From Thermoanaerobaculia bacterium (GTDB lineage: Bacteria > Acidobacteriota > Thermoanaerobaculia > Gp7-AA8), in the NCBI GenBank assembly GCA_016650215.1, contig JAENWF010000046.1, forward strand, positions 1-33,990: DNA of 33,990 nt. The letters are read 5' to 3'. Below, piece after piece: positions 16,436-24,881 of the stretch (positions are counted from its first letter, which is position 1; each line of letters opens with the position of its first letter). The translations under genes and the position numbers were made by a program. Below the pieces are notes generated by a model. The model made no database searches and was not told the DNA's origin. It saw only the letters and a list, made by a program, of their open reading frames with translations.

Positions 16436-16558
16436 TCACACGAACGTGGATGCGTTCGCTACGCGAATCCACTCGCCGCCGCGTCGCTGGTACACCATGA
16501 TTCCATCGTAAACAAACGCGCTCTGCGGAGAGGGGCGCAGTCCATTGAGCGGAAACCT
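16436..16558 (-). pseudogene. Possible 3' coding remnant upstream of the DUF3833 gene
   Basis: On the minus strand a 40-codon open stretch ends at the TGA at 16438-16436. Its last part reads FVYDGIMVYQRRGGEWIRVA, which looks protein-like (aromatic and acidic residues at regular spacing, GC-rich third positions). There is no convincing start or ribosome site, and an in-frame TAG lies at 16561-16559. It may be the tail of a deleted gene or simply chance. I could not assign a family. Confidence 0.25.
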
Positions 16559-16598
16559 CTACCGACAGAGCTCGTATTCACATACGGAGGTGCTCGAA

Positions 16599-16874
16599 AT
16601 GCTGACCCTGATGATTCTGGCCGGGTTGCTGTTCGCGGCTGTGGTCTGCGTCGTGGCGGTTACGACAGCGCTCGTCCTCACCAAGGCCACGCTCGCACTT
16701 GCATTGATTCCGGTGAAGCTCATATTCATCCCGTTCATTGCGATCGCCGTGATTGTGAAGGTCGGTATCGCGCTGACGGCGATCACCGTCGGCCTCGCGC
16801 TGCTGATTCCTGTGGCAATCGTCATCGGTCTCTGTGCGCTTCCGTTCGCGCTCGTCGCGATGCTCGCCGCGTGA
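16599..16874 (+). CDS. Small hydrophobic membrane protein (unknown)
   Basis: The 91-residue product is almost entirely hydrophobic, with two to three membrane helices (about 2-27, 31-57 and 60-88) separated by single lysines. The ATG at 16599 is chosen over an in-frame upstream start at 16545 because GGAGGTG lies at 16586-16592 with a 6-nt spacer, and because the upstream extension (SGNLYRQSSYSHTEV) is not membrane-like. I do not recognise a family. It stands alone between the DUF3833 gene and a REP-like hairpin, convergent with rfbB. Confidence 0.65.
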   Translation: MLTLMILAGLLFAAVVCVVAVTTALVLTKATLALALIPVKLIFIPFIAIAVIVKVGIALTAITVGLALLIPVAIVIGLCALPFALVAMLAA

Positions 16875-16910
16875 TGCGTGTCGGGAACCACCTCGGCGAA
16901 GCGAAGCGAC

Positions 16911-16977
16911 AGAGGACGGAAAGCCGCCGGCTTGAGAGCCGGCGCCACATCGCTTTCGAATCCTGCCACGACGTGGC
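16911..16977. repeat. REP-like palindrome between converging genes
   Basis: The core AAGCCGCCGGCTTGAGAGCC and following GGCGCCACATCG are identical to the copy inside 5561-5592. The hairpin GCCGGCT-TGAG-AGCCGGC is at 16926-16943. A second inverted pair (GCCACATCG / CGACGTGGC) follows. It lies between the 3' ends of the small membrane protein gene and rfbB, so it could double as a bidirectional terminator. Confidence 0.75.
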
Positions 16978-16979
16978 TG

Positions 16980-18008
16980 CTACTTTGCGCCGTACTGTTT
17001 GTCGTAGTACGCCTTGTACTCGGCGCTACGTTCCTTAATCGCGCGCCACCAGGGCTCGTTGTCCGCGTACCAGCGAACGGTCCGCTCGAGAGCCTGATCG
17101 AAGTTGGTGTCGCAGCGGAAGCCGAGGGCGGCGAGCTTTTCGGAGTCGAGCGAGTAGCGGCGGTCGTGTCCGACGCGGTCGGCAACGCGCTTGATGAGCG
17201 ACTCCGGCTTGCCTAGGATCTCGAGGATCTTGAACGTGATCTCGCGATTCTCCCGCTCGTTGCCGCCGCCAATGTTGTACGTCTCGCTGTTTTCACCCTT
17301 GCCGATGAGGAAGTCGATCGCGGCGCAATGGTCGTCTACGAACAACCAGTCGCGGATGTTTTTTCCGTCGCCGTAGAGCGGCAGCGGCTGGTTGTCGATC
17401 GCATTCGTGACGAAGAGCGGAATCAGTTTCTCGGGATACTGGAACGGGCCGAAGTTGTTCGACGCGCGCGTGACGATGACCGGCAGATCGTAAGTCTGCG
17501 CGTACGCGTACGCCATCCGGTCGCCGCCGGCTTTCGAGGCCGAATAGGGATTGCGCGGATTGAGAGGATCGCCCTCGACGAACGAGCCGGTCTCGATCGA
17601 GCCGTAAACCTCGTCAGTCGAGATCTGCACGAATCGGCGTAGCTTCGGCGCGTGCTTGCGCGCTTCCTCGAGCAACACGAGGACGCCGTGTACGTCGGTC
17701 TCGATGAACGTTCCCGCCTCCATCAGCGAGCGGTCAACGTGCGTCTCGGCGGCGAAGTTGACCACGACGTCGACGCCGGTGCCGTCAACACCTTTGTAGG
17801 CCTCAGCGACGTCTTCCTGCTTCGCGATGTCGCCGTGCAGGAAGCGATAGTTCTTCTTCCCTTCGTACTCCGCGAGGTTCTCGCGGATGCCTGCGTAGGT
17901 CAGCTTGTCGAGGTTCACGACCTGCGCGTCGCTGCCGTATTTGTTGAAGATGTGGCGGATGAAATTCGACCCGATGAAGCCGGCTCCGCCGGTGACGAGG
18001 TAACGCAT
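16980..18008 (-). CDS. rfbB: dTDP-glucose 4,6-dehydratase
   Basis: RfbB converts dTDP-glucose to dTDP-4-keto-6-deoxyglucose, the entry step to dTDP-rhamnose and other deoxysugars for surface polysaccharides. The product has 342 residues, an extended SDR. It shows the NAD-binding TGGAGFIGSNF (6-16), the FAAETHVDRS block, a catalytic NPYSASKAGGDR (Tyr-xxx-Lys) and YGDGKNIRDWLFVDDHC, all typical of RfbB rather than GalE. The start at 18008 is fixed by homology (MRYLVTGGAG) and preceded by GAAGGGAA. The frame stays open upstream to 18167, but that part overlaps the divergent methyltransferase and is not family-like. The usual partners rfbA, rfbC and rfbD are absent here, so this is an orphan or they lie elsewhere. 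Confidence 0.95.
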   Translation of the reverse strand: MRYLVTGGAGFIGSNFIRHIFNKYGSDAQVVNLDKLTYAGIRENLAEYEGKKNYRFLHGDIAKQEDVAEAYKGVDGTGVDVVVNFAAETHVDRSLMEAGTFIETDVHGVLVLLEEARKHAPKLRRFVQISTDEVYGSIETGSFVEGDPLNPRNPYSASKAGGDRMAYAYAQTYDLPVIVTRASNNFGPFQYPEKLIPLFVTNAIDNQPLPLYGDGKNIRDWLFVDDHCAAIDFLIGKGENSETYNIGGGNERENREITFKILEILGKPESLIKRVADRVGHDRRYSLDSEKLAALGFRCDTNFDQALERTVRWYADNEPWWRAIKERSAEYKAYYDKQYGAK

Positions 18009-18088
18009 GGTGGGATTCCCTTCAGATAAGAAACACGGCGTTCTAACACGTCCGGACGGACTCGGCAAGCCGTTACACTGGCGGCTCC

Positions 18089-18910
18089 GTGAGCTACTGG
18101 GAAGAAGTCGAACACTACACCGATCTGGCGCCGATCTGGATGGCGCATCCGCTGGTGCGCGCTGCAATCAATACGCGCGTCGGCGGCGAGGCGTCGGTAT
18201 GGCCGGTCGAGGCACTTCGGCGCGCCCTCGGTCCACGTGCGCCTCTCGCAGAGACGCTGAGCATTGGATGTGGGATCGGCTCGCTCGAGCGGTCCCTCAT
18301 CGATGAGGGCGTGGTCCAGAGGATCACCGCGGTCGATCTCAGCGCACCGGCGCTCGATGAAGCCCGCGCTCAGGCCGGCGACCGTCCCGTCGAGTATCTC
18401 CTCACCGACGCACGTCAGTATCTGCGTGAGCATCGCCAGACCTTCGACGCGATCTTCTTTCATCAGTCACTGCATCACTTCGATGCGCTCGACGATCTAA
18501 TGGAACTCCTCCGCGATGCGCTGCAGCCGGGCGGGTTGCTGTATGTCGACGAATACACAGGTCCATCGCGGGACGAATGGCATTGGTGGCGGCTGGTGAT
18601 CCCGAATCTCGCCTACCGGCTCCTGCCATTCGGAACGCGCCGAGCCCGAATCGTCCGCGCGCCGATCAATCATGAGGATCCGACCGAGGCGCTCCGCTCG
18701 AGCGAGATCATTCGCGCGATCGAAAAACATTTCGTGATCACACATCGGCGCGATTACGGAGGGAACCTGCTGTCTGTGGTCTATCCGAACATGAAGGGGG
18801 GTCCCGCGGCGACACCTGGCGTCAGCCGGTTGATCGTGTTCGAGGATTGGCTGCTACGTCTCGGCGCGCCTTCGTTCTACACCGTCATCCATGCGGAGGC
18901 TCGGTCCTGA
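18089..18910 (+). CDS. Class I SAM-dependent methyltransferase
   Basis: The 273-residue protein carries a Rossmann methyltransferase domain. Motif I is LSIGCGIGSLE (57-67), followed by an acidic TAVDLSAPALDEAR (motif II) and YLLTDARQYL. DAIFFHQSLHHFDALDDLMELL and LQPGGLLYVDEY follow at the position of motifs IV-VI. The C-terminal 100 residues are distinctive, with a WHWWRL segment and a hydrophobic tail. The substrate is unknown. The GTG start lies only 9 nt after a -10-like TACACT (18074-18079), so a leaderless or near-leaderless transcript is possible. It is translationally coupled to the MATE transporter that follows. Divergence from rfbB hints at surface glycan or natural-product work, but that is weak. 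Confidence 0.82.
   Translation: MSYWEEVEHYTDLAPIWMAHPLVRAAINTRVGGEASVWPVEALRRALGPRAPLAETLSIGCGIGSLERSLIDEGVVQRITAVDLSAPALDEARAQAGDRPVEYLLTDARQYLREHRQTFDAIFFHQSLHHFDALDDLMELLRDALQPGGLLYVDEYTGPSRDEWHWWRLVIPNLAYRLLPFGTRRARIVRAPINHEDPTEALRSSEIIRAIEKHFVITHRRDYGGNLLSVVYPNMKGGPAATPGVSRLIVFEDWLLRLGAPSFYTVIHAEARS
18895..18909 (+). promoter_or_regulatory. Ribosome site supporting a CTG start for the MATE gene
   Basis: GGAGG at 18895-18899 sits 7 nt before a CTG codon at 18907 whose last bases overlap the methyltransferase stop (CTGA). No ATG, GTG or TTG occurs in this frame between the TTG at 18847, well inside the methyltransferase, and the first transmembrane helix. Confidence 0.5.
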
Positions 18911-20286
18911 GTCTGCGCGCCGAGCTTCGCCAGCTCTTCCGTCTCGCGCTCCCGCTCGCCGCGGCGCAGGCGGGGACACAACTCATGAGCGTCGTGGACA
19001 TCGCAGTCCTCGGCCGCTACGGTGCGCGTGAGCTCGCCGGCTCCGGCCTGGCGAACGCGCTTTTCTTTGCAGTCTCGATCCTCGGCCTCGGCGTCGTGAT
19101 GGGTGTCGATCCGATGATCTCGCAAGCACTCGGCGCAGGCGACCGCGTGGGCGCGCGGCGCATGCTCTGGCAGGGCGTCTGGCTGGCGATGATCGTCACC
19201 GGCGTGCTGACGATCCCGATGATTCTCGGACCGATGTTGTTGCCGGTCGTCGGAGTTCAGAAGGAACTGATTGAGCCGGCGACCGATTACCTCCTGGTTC
19301 GAGCGACGGGCCTCGCGCCGTTCCTCCTCTTCATCGTGGTCCGGTCGTATCTGCAGGCGTATCACGCGACACGGCCGTTGCTCGTCTCGATGATCGTCTG
19401 CAACGTCTTCAACCTCATCGCAGATATCGTGCTCGTGTTCGGCGGAGACGTGTTGCCGCTGTGGACCGGCCCGTTGCGTCGCATCCCGTCATTCGGCGTT
19501 TCAGGGGCGGCGATCGCGACAGTCGCGGGCTCGCTGATTCAGCTCTGGATCGTGGCTGCGGCAGTTCGCGGGATCCCCGTCGATGTGCCCGATGTCGCGA
19601 AGCTGCACCGATGGAACGGCCCCGAAGTGCGGCGTGCATTCATCGTCGGCTGGCCGCTCGGGCTGCAGATGGGGGCCGAGGTCGGCGTTTTCGCGCTCGT
19701 CGGTCTGCTCGCCGGCCGCCTCGGCACGATGGATCTCGCGGCGCACCAGCTCGTGATCAGCATCGCATCGTTCACGTTCACCATCGCGCTCGGCGTCGCG
19801 GCTGCGGGATCGGTACGCGTCGGCATCGGTGTGGGCGCGGGCGATACTCTCGCCGCACGGCGCGCCGGTCATGCCGCATTCATCGGCGGGCTCGTCGTGA
19901 TGGGTGTCGCGGCGCTGGTGTTCGTGCTCCTGCCCACGCAGCTCTCGCGGATCATCACCGACAACCCGCAGGTGATCGCGATCGCGGTGCCGCTCTTCAT
20001 GGTCGCCGCAGTCTTTCAGCTATCGGACGGCGCACAGGCGGTCGGCGCCGGCGTGCTCCGCGGCGCAGGTGACACGAAGTATGCGCTGATCGCGAATCTC
20101 ATCGGCCACTGGGCGGTCGGGTTCCCGATCGCCATCTACCTCGGGTTCCAGCGAAAGATGGGAATCGTCGGACTCTGGTGGGGACTCTGCGCAGGACTCA
20201 CGGCCGTCGCGATTCTTCTGCTTATCCGTTTCGAGCGTCTGTCGTCGAAGCCGATCGCGAGAATCGCCGACTCGTTACCGCACTAG
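18907..20286 (+). CDS. MATE family multidrug/metabolite exporter
   Basis: The 459-residue integral membrane protein, with about 12 predicted helices, fits the MATE (NorM/DinF) family of Na+- or H+-coupled exporters. Recognisable parts are RLALPLAAAQAGTQLMSVVD in helix 1, GVDPMISQALGAGD in the first half and GAGDTLAARRAGHAAF in the second. GVLRGAGDTKYALIANLIGHW near the C-terminus is the classic MATE block. The best start is a CTG at 18907 with GGAGG upstream and 4-nt overlap with the methyltransferase stop; a TTG at 18847 is the only alternative upstream. The stop codon TAG shares its bases with the stop of the convergent coxD (palindromic CTAG, 20283-20286). Substrate unknown. Confidence 0.9.
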   Translation: MSLRAELRQLFRLALPLAAAQAGTQLMSVVDIAVLGRYGARELAGSGLANALFFAVSILGLGVVMGVDPMISQALGAGDRVGARRMLWQGVWLAMIVTGVLTIPMILGPMLLPVVGVQKELIEPATDYLLVRATGLAPFLLFIVVRSYLQAYHATRPLLVSMIVCNVFNLIADIVLVFGGDVLPLWTGPLRRIPSFGVSGAAIATVAGSLIQLWIVAAAVRGIPVDVPDVAKLHRWNGPEVRRAFIVGWPLGLQMGAEVGVFALVGLLAGRLGTMDLAAHQLVISIASFTFTIALGVAAAGSVRVGIGVGAGDTLAARRAGHAAFIGGLVVMGVAALVFVLLPTQLSRIITDNPQVIAIAVPLFMVAAVFQLSDGAQAVGAGVLRGAGDTKYALIANLIGHWAVGFPIAIYLGFQRKMGIVGLWWGLCAGLTAVAILLLIRFERLSSKPIARIADSLPH

Positions 20287-20597
20287 TACATCACCCAGGC
20301 TCGGGTGAGGTAGTCGGAGAAGATCAGAACGAACAGCACCCCGAGCCAGAGGAAAGAGCCGAGAACGACGACCCACGTGAGTCTCGTCGAGTGGATCAGA
20401 TGCATGAAGAACAGGATGACGAGAGTCGCCTTCACGATCGCGACCGCCATTGCCACCGGAAAGTTCATCACGCCAAGGTCCACGCGCGAGATCCAGACCG
20501 TGATCCCGGTGAGAATCATGAGCGCGAAGAAAATCGCGAAATACACCGGGAGCGGCGTGACGTGATGCGTTGGTGCGTGTCCGTGATGATCGTTCAT
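20283..20597 (-). CDS. coxD: Cytochrome c oxidase subunit IV, prokaryotic type
   Basis: This is a 104-residue small membrane subunit of the caa3 oxidase with three helices and a His-rich N-terminus (MNDHHGHAPTHH). The stretch FPVAMAVAIVKATLVILFFM followed by HLIHSTRLTW is characteristic of prokaryotic COX4 (CtaF/CoxD-like). Its role is structural or in assembly. It is the last gene of the respiratory operon, 7 nt after coxC, with GAGG before the ATG. Its stop overlaps that of the convergent MATE gene. Confidence 0.9.
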   Translation of the reverse strand: MNDHHGHAPTHHVTPLPVYFAIFFALMILTGITVWISRVDLGVMNFPVAMAVAIVKATLVILFFMHLIHSTRLTWVVVLGSFLWLGVLFVLIFSDYLTRAWVMY

Positions 20598-20604
20598 CGT
20601 GTCC

Positions 20605-21282
20605 TCAGACGAGATAGAGCAGCGGGAAAAGGAAGATCCAGACGATGTCGACGAAGTGCCAGTAGAGGCCCATCACTTCGACCGGTCCGTAGTACTCGGG
20701 GCCGAAGTGTCCGGCCCACGCGCGCCAGATCATCCAGATCAGCAGACCCGCGCCGATGACCATGTGCAGCGCGTGCAGTCCGGTCAGCGCGAAGTAGAAC
20801 GTCATGTAGAGCTGTACGCCGGGTGTCAGCGCCGGATTGTTGTGCTCGACGAACGTGAAGTGCTTTCCGGGAAAGAGACCCTCGTGAATATGCTCGGAGT
20901 ACTCGTACATCTTCACGCCGAGGAACACCGACCCGAGGATCAGCGTCAGCGTGAGCATGATCACCGTCAATTTGCGCCGGCCGAGTTGCGCGGCCCAGAC
21001 CGCCAGCGCCATCGTGAGCGAGCTGCCGATGAGAACCGCCGTGTTCCCCGTGCCGATCATCCAGTTCTGATGATGCGAGCCGGCCTTCCACGCGTCGTGG
21101 TACATGCCGCGGTATACGAAGTACGCGCAGAGCACGCCCCCGAAGAAGAGAATCTCCGTCGCGAGGAACATCCACATCCCCAGCGTCGAAGCCTCGTGCT
21201 GCTGGCCGAGATCCTCGAAATGGTGCTGAAGGAACGGGTGGGGGGCGTGATGATCTTCGTGTGTCGGCTCGATGGCGGTCAT
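20605..21282 (-). CDS. coxC: Cytochrome c oxidase subunit III
   Basis: Subunit III stabilises the core of the haem-copper oxidase. From the ATG at 21282 (MTAIEPTHEDHH) the product has 225 residues and about five helices. Conserved blocks are LGMWMFLATEILFFGGVLCAYF cut across helix 1, then FVEHNNPALTPG and the TGLHALHMVIGAGLL motif with its His residues, ending at YWHFVDIVWIFLFPLLYL. AGGTG precedes the ATG. The frame is open further upstream, but that extension is written in the 8-nt repeat of 21303-21401 and is not part of the family. It lies 133 nt after coxA because of that repeat. Confidence 0.95.
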   Translation of the reverse strand: MTAIEPTHEDHHAPHPFLQHHFEDLGQQHEASTLGMWMFLATEILFFGGVLCAYFVYRGMYHDAWKAGSHHQNWMIGTGNTAVLIGSSLTMALAVWAAQLGRRKLTVIMLTLTLILGSVFLGVKMYEYSEHIHEGLFPGKHFTFVEHNNPALTPGVQLYMTFYFALTGLHALHMVIGAGLLIWMIWRAWAGHFGPEYYGPVEVMGLYWHFVDIVWIFLFPLLYLV

Positions 21283-21302
21283 TTCGGCACCTGCTGCGGA
21301 GA

Positions 21303-21401
21303 AGCAAATGCAAAATGCAAAATGCAGAAAGGGCCCCGCTACATCGGGCGAGGCGCTATGCAGAATCTCTTTTTGCATTTTGCATTCTGCATTTTGCATT
21401 T
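21303..21401. repeat. TGCAAAA octamer inverted element, copy 1 (coxA-coxC)
   Basis: The left arm (21303-21330) is a tandem of about 8-nt TGCAAAA/TGCAGAA units. The right arm (21370-21401) is the inverted tandem, with 39 nt of unrelated sequence between. It fills the coxA-coxC gap. In RNA it would form a long A/U-rich hairpin. Any reading frame through it gives the same hydrophobic peptide pattern, so open frames here are not genes. Confidence 0.9.
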
Positions 21402-21415
21402 CGACGCCCTGCCTC

Positions 21416-23071
21416 TCAGACATTCTGAGTCTCCCGCATAGCTTTGAGAAACGCCGGATAGTCGTACGCGTCCCACGTGACGACCGGTGTCACATGAAAA
21501 TTCTCTTTGGGCGGAGGGGAGCTCGTCGCCCACTCGAGGCCGACGGCACCCCACGGGTTCGAACCCGCTTTGCGGCCATACCAGAGCGACCAGAAAAGAT
21601 AGAACATCGGAAGAATGTATCCGGCTGCCAGGACGGTCGCGCCCGCGGTCGAGAGCACGTTGAGCACCTGGAACTCAGGTGCGTATGCGTGATAGCGGCG
21701 CGGCATGCCGACGTAGCCGACGAGGAACTGCGGGAAGAAGGTCAGGTTGAAGCCGACGAAAATCAGAAGCGCCGACAAGCGCGCCCACCACTCGGGATAC
21801 ATCCGCCCGGTGATCTTCGGCCACCAGTAGTGGATGCCGGCGAGATACCCCATGACGGTGCCGCCGACCATGATGTAGTGGAAATGCGCGACAACGAAGT
21901 AGCTGTCGTGCACGTGAACGTCGACACCCATCGCACCGAGGAAGAGCCCCGTGACGCCGCCGATCGTGAAAAGACCGATGAAGCCCATGACATAGAGCAT
22001 CGGTGTCTGCCACGAAACCGACGCGCGATACATCGTGGCAGTCCAGTTGAACACTTTGATGGCCGAAGGCACGGCGACGAGCATCGTCAGGAAGGAGAAG
22101 ATCATCGCCGAGTAGACGGAAATGCCGGCGACGAACATGTGGTGTGCCCAGACGAGGAAGCCGAGGAACGCGATCGCGAGAGATGCAAAGGCGACGAACT
22201 TGTAGCCGAAGATCTTCTTGCGCGTGAACGCGGCGACGCACTCGCTGATGACCGCCATCGCCGGCAGAATCATGATGTAGACGGCCGGATGCGAGTAGAA
22301 CCAGAAGAGATGCTGGTAGAGCACCGGATCGCCGCCGAGTGCCGGATCGAAGATTCCGACTCCGAGCGTCCGCTCGAGCATGAGCAGAAAGAGGGTGATC
22401 GCGAGCACAGGCGTCGCGAGCAGCATCACGAGGCTCGTGGCGTACATGGACCAGACGAACAGCGGCAGGCGGAACCAGGTGAGGCCAGGCGCGCGCATCC
22501 GATGGATCGTGACGATGAAGTTGAGCCCGGTGAGAATCGACGAGAAGCCGGTGATGAACGCGCCGAGGGTCGTCGCGAAGACGTGCGTGTTCGAGTACTG
22601 CGTCGAGAACGGTGTGTAGAACGTCCAGCCGGTGTCGACACCTCCCGTCACGATGACGTAGATACCGAAGATCGCGCCGGTCATGTAGATGTACCAGCTC
22701 AGCAGGTTGATCTTCGGGAACGCGAGATCTTTCGCGCCGAGCATGAGCGGCAGGATGAAATTGCCCAGCGCCGCGGGGATCGCCGGGATCAGGAAGAAGA
22801 AGATCATCACGATGCCGTGCAGCGTGAAGAATTTGTTGTACGTGTCCGACGTCAGCAGATCGCCTTCGGGCGTGAGCAGCTCGAGGCGGAGCATGAACGC
22901 GAAAAACCCGCCGACGAAAAAGAGAAGCGTGACCGAGAGCAGATAGAGGATCCCGATCCGCTTGTGGTCCTTCGTGAGAAGCCACGAGAAGACGCCGTAA
23001 TCCTCGTTGAGGTAGTTGCGAGTCTTCTCGGGCTCGATGAAGCGGACATCGTGAAGTGTCGAAGGGGTCAT
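21416..23071 (-). CDS. coxA: Cytochrome c oxidase subunit I, A2-type (caa3)
   Basis: This is the catalytic subunit that reduces oxygen to water and pumps protons, with low-spin haem and a haem-CuB centre. The product has 551 residues and 12-plus helices. Ligands visible are His85 (TLHG), His261 with the cross-linked Tyr265 (SHPAVY), His310-His311 (CuB) and His396/His398 (VAHFHY). The D-channel glutamate of A1 enzymes (family pattern HPEVY) is replaced here by Ala, and the preceding FWFYSHP gives the YS pair (259-260) that marks A2-type oxidases such as Rhodothermus and Thermus caa3. The ATG overlaps the coxB stop as ATGA. Haem type (a or o) cannot be told from sequence. Confidence 0.97.
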   Translation of the reverse strand: MTPSTLHDVRFIEPEKTRNYLNEDYGVFSWLLTKDHKRIGILYLLSVTLLFFVGGFFAFMLRLELLTPEGDLLTSDTYNKFFTLHGIVMIFFFLIPAIPAALGNFILPLMLGAKDLAFPKINLLSWYIYMTGAIFGIYVIVTGGVDTGWTFYTPFSTQYSNTHVFATTLGAFITGFSSILTGLNFIVTIHRMRAPGLTWFRLPLFVWSMYATSLVMLLATPVLAITLFLLMLERTLGVGIFDPALGGDPVLYQHLFWFYSHPAVYIMILPAMAVISECVAAFTRKKIFGYKFVAFASLAIAFLGFLVWAHHMFVAGISVYSAMIFSFLTMLVAVPSAIKVFNWTATMYRASVSWQTPMLYVMGFIGLFTIGGVTGLFLGAMGVDVHVHDSYFVVAHFHYIMVGGTVMGYLAGIHYWWPKITGRMYPEWWARLSALLIFVGFNLTFFPQFLVGYVGMPRRYHAYAPEFQVLNVLSTAGATVLAAGYILPMFYLFWSLWYGRKAGSNPWGAVGLEWATSSPPPKENFHVTPVVTWDAYDYPAFLKAMRETQNV

Positions 23072-24069
23072 TGCACCGTACCTTTATTCTGCGTGGCGGC
23101 CGGACCTGCGCTCGCCGTGGGCGGAGCGACTACCGGCGCCGCAGCCGGCATCGAGCGGATGTACGCGAGCAGCTTGATCAGCTCCTCCTCGTTCACCTGC
23201 CCCTGAAACGTCGGCATGATCGGCTGGAACCCGGCTGCAATCTTCGCCTGCGGGTTGAGAATCGACTCGCGGAGGTAGTTGTCATCGGCGAGCACGCGGC
23301 TGTTGTTCGTCAGCTGAATCTGTTTGCCGTAGAGTCCCGCGAGGATCGGTCCCCGGCCCGTCGCCTCGTTTGTGTGGCAGGTGTGGCAGGCGTACTTCTG
23401 GAAGAGTTTCTCCCCCTGCGATGCGAGCGAGCCTTCGGCGCCGCCCGCGAGCCATCGCTGGTAGGCAGTCGGCTCCATGACCTCGACCCATCCGATCATC
23501 CCGGAGTGCTGGGTTCCGCAGTACTCGGCACAGAAAATGTGGAATCGGCCGGTTTTGGTCGCTTCGAACCACATCGTGCGATAGCGGTTGGGGAGGACGT
23601 CCGCCTTCACGCGGAACACGGGGAACCAGAGGCTGTGGATCACATCCTCGGATGCCATGGTGATGCGAATCGGACGGTTGACCGGGACGTGCAGCGTGTT
23701 GATCTCACGCTGACCGCTCGGATGCTGGAACTTCCACATCCACTGGCGTCCGGTCGCGTAGATATCGAGCGCGTCGTCAGGCACGCGGTTGATGTGGAAG
23801 TAGACCCAGGCGCCGGCGACGAAAATGCCGACGAAGATGATCGCCGGGATGACCGTCCACGCAATCTCGAGCATCTGAGGCGGCTCGATCTCTTCGGCGA
23901 GCTCGTTCTCGGGACGCCGCCGGTACTTGATCGCGAAGTAGAAGACTGCGATCCAGATCAGCAGTGAGACGAGCCCGGTGATGCCGACCAGAAAGAGGTA
24001 GAGCGCGTCGACGTATGGCGCGACGGTCGAGGCCTGCTCTGGAAACAGTGGAAAATCCGAACGCATCAT
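23068..24069 (-). CDS. coxB: Cytochrome c oxidase subunit II with fused cytochrome c (caa3)
   Basis: CoxB accepts electrons into CuA and passes them to subunit I; in caa3 enzymes a cytochrome c domain is fused to it. The product has 333 residues: two helices (about 24-50 and 69-92), the cupredoxin domain to about residue 200, then a c-type domain. The CuA ligands are all present: His145 (VIHSLWFP), Cys180, Glu182, Cys184, His188 and Met191. The haem motif is CHTCH (228-232), with Met285 (PIMPTF) as likely sixth ligand. The C-terminus is an Ala/Pro-rich tail. No cleaved signal is obvious; helix 1 may serve. The start overlaps the sco stop and the stop overlaps coxA, both by 4 nt. Confidence 0.97.
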   Translation of the reverse strand: MMRSDFPLFPEQASTVAPYVDALYLFLVGITGLVSLLIWIAVFYFAIKYRRRPENELAEEIEPPQMLEIAWTVIPAIIFVGIFVAGAWVYFHINRVPDDALDIYATGRQWMWKFQHPSGQREINTLHVPVNRPIRITMASEDVIHSLWFPVFRVKADVLPNRYRTMWFEATKTGRFHIFCAEYCGTQHSGMIGWVEVMEPTAYQRWLAGGAEGSLASQGEKLFQKYACHTCHTNEATGRGPILAGLYGKQIQLTNNSRVLADDNYLRESILNPQAKIAAGFQPIMPTFQGQVNEEELIKLLAYIRSMPAAAPVVAPPTASAGPAATQNKGTVQ

Positions 24070-24881
24070 CGATTCCTGTCGTGAATCCGGGGACGGCGGT
24101 CACGCCGCAACATGACGACAACGAACCCGGCGAGGGCGATGAAAGTCGTGACGCCTCCCGCGCGGACGAAGTTCATCGCGTTCCGGCTGTACTTTCCGAC
24201 GGCCGGATCGTAGTGATAGCAGAGAAGTAGAAACTGATCGGTCGCCGTTCCAAACTTGCCGTCCGACGCCTCGACGATCGCGAGACGAAGATCGCGCGGC
24301 TTGTACTCGAAGCCGTAGAAGTAACGTGAGAGCTTCCCTTCCGGTGTGAGGACGAGGAGAGCCGAACCGTGCGCGAACTGGTCGGTCTGGGGGTCGTACG
24401 CGTACTGAAAGCCGACCGCTTCGGTGAACTTCTTGATCGCCGTGTCGTGCGTGGTGAGGAAGTGCCAGCCGTCAGCGGCGCTGAGACGGCCGTAGCGTTT
24501 CACGTACTTGTCCTTCAGCTCCGCGGCGCGCGCCGGCTTGTCGCGCGGATCGATGCTGACGGTGAGCACATCGAACTCCTTACCGATGTCGAACTTCAGC
24601 TCGCTGAGCACGCTCGCGGTGCTCTCGAGCGTCACGGGACAGAGCATCGGACAGCGGAAGTAGACAAAGCCGAGAAGAACGGGACGTCCCTTGTTGAAGA
24701 AGTCCCCGAGGCGGACGATCTCTCCCTGCTCATTGCGGAGCATCAGATCGAGCGGTACCTGCGCACCGATCTTCTGGGAGATCGCGACCTTCCCCGGAAG
24801 CTTCGGCGGCGTAGTCGACGTCTGCGCTGCCGCCGCGAGCGGAAGGAGCAGCAAACCTGCGGCAACAATCACGCGCTTCAT
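24066..24881 (-). CDS. SCO1/SenC-type copper chaperone
   Basis: Sco proteins deliver copper to, or reduce the thiols of, the CuA site of subunit II. The product has 271 residues with a signal peptide (MKRVIVAAGLLLLPLAAAAQ) and a thioredoxin-like domain. The copper site is complete: Cys77 and Cys81 in FRCPMLCP and His171 in QFAHGSA. The extra C-terminal membrane helix (about 240-262) followed by a basic tail is unusual for classical Sco but seen in oxidase-operon versions, so it is probably anchored in the membrane facing the periplasm. It overlaps its neighbours by 4 nt on each side, directly upstream of coxB, its expected client. Confidence 0.93.
   Translation of the reverse strand: MKRVIVAAGLLLLPLAAAAQTSTTPPKLPGKVAISQKIGAQVPLDLMLRNEQGEIVRLGDFFNKGRPVLLGFVYFRCPMLCPVTLESTASVLSELKFDIGKEFDVLTVSIDPRDKPARAAELKDKYVKRYGRLSAADGWHFLTTHDTAIKKFTEAVGFQYAYDPQTDQFAHGSALLVLTPEGKLSRYFYGFEYKPRDLRLAIVEASDGKFGTATDQFLLLCYHYDPAVGKYSRNAMNFVRAGGVTTFIALAGFVVVMLRRDRRPRIHDRNR

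Noticed and set aside
18009-18167. Longer RfbB starting at 18167.
   Set aside because: The extra residues overlap the divergent methyltransferase and are not family-like; the SDR fold begins at MRYLVTGG with GAAGGGAA in front.
21272-23206. Long open frame on the plus strand opposite coxA (644 codons).
   Set aside because: It is antisense to a clear oxidase subunit, very rich in Arg, Glu and Asp as expected from the reverse of GC-rich membrane codons, and begins inside a repeat.
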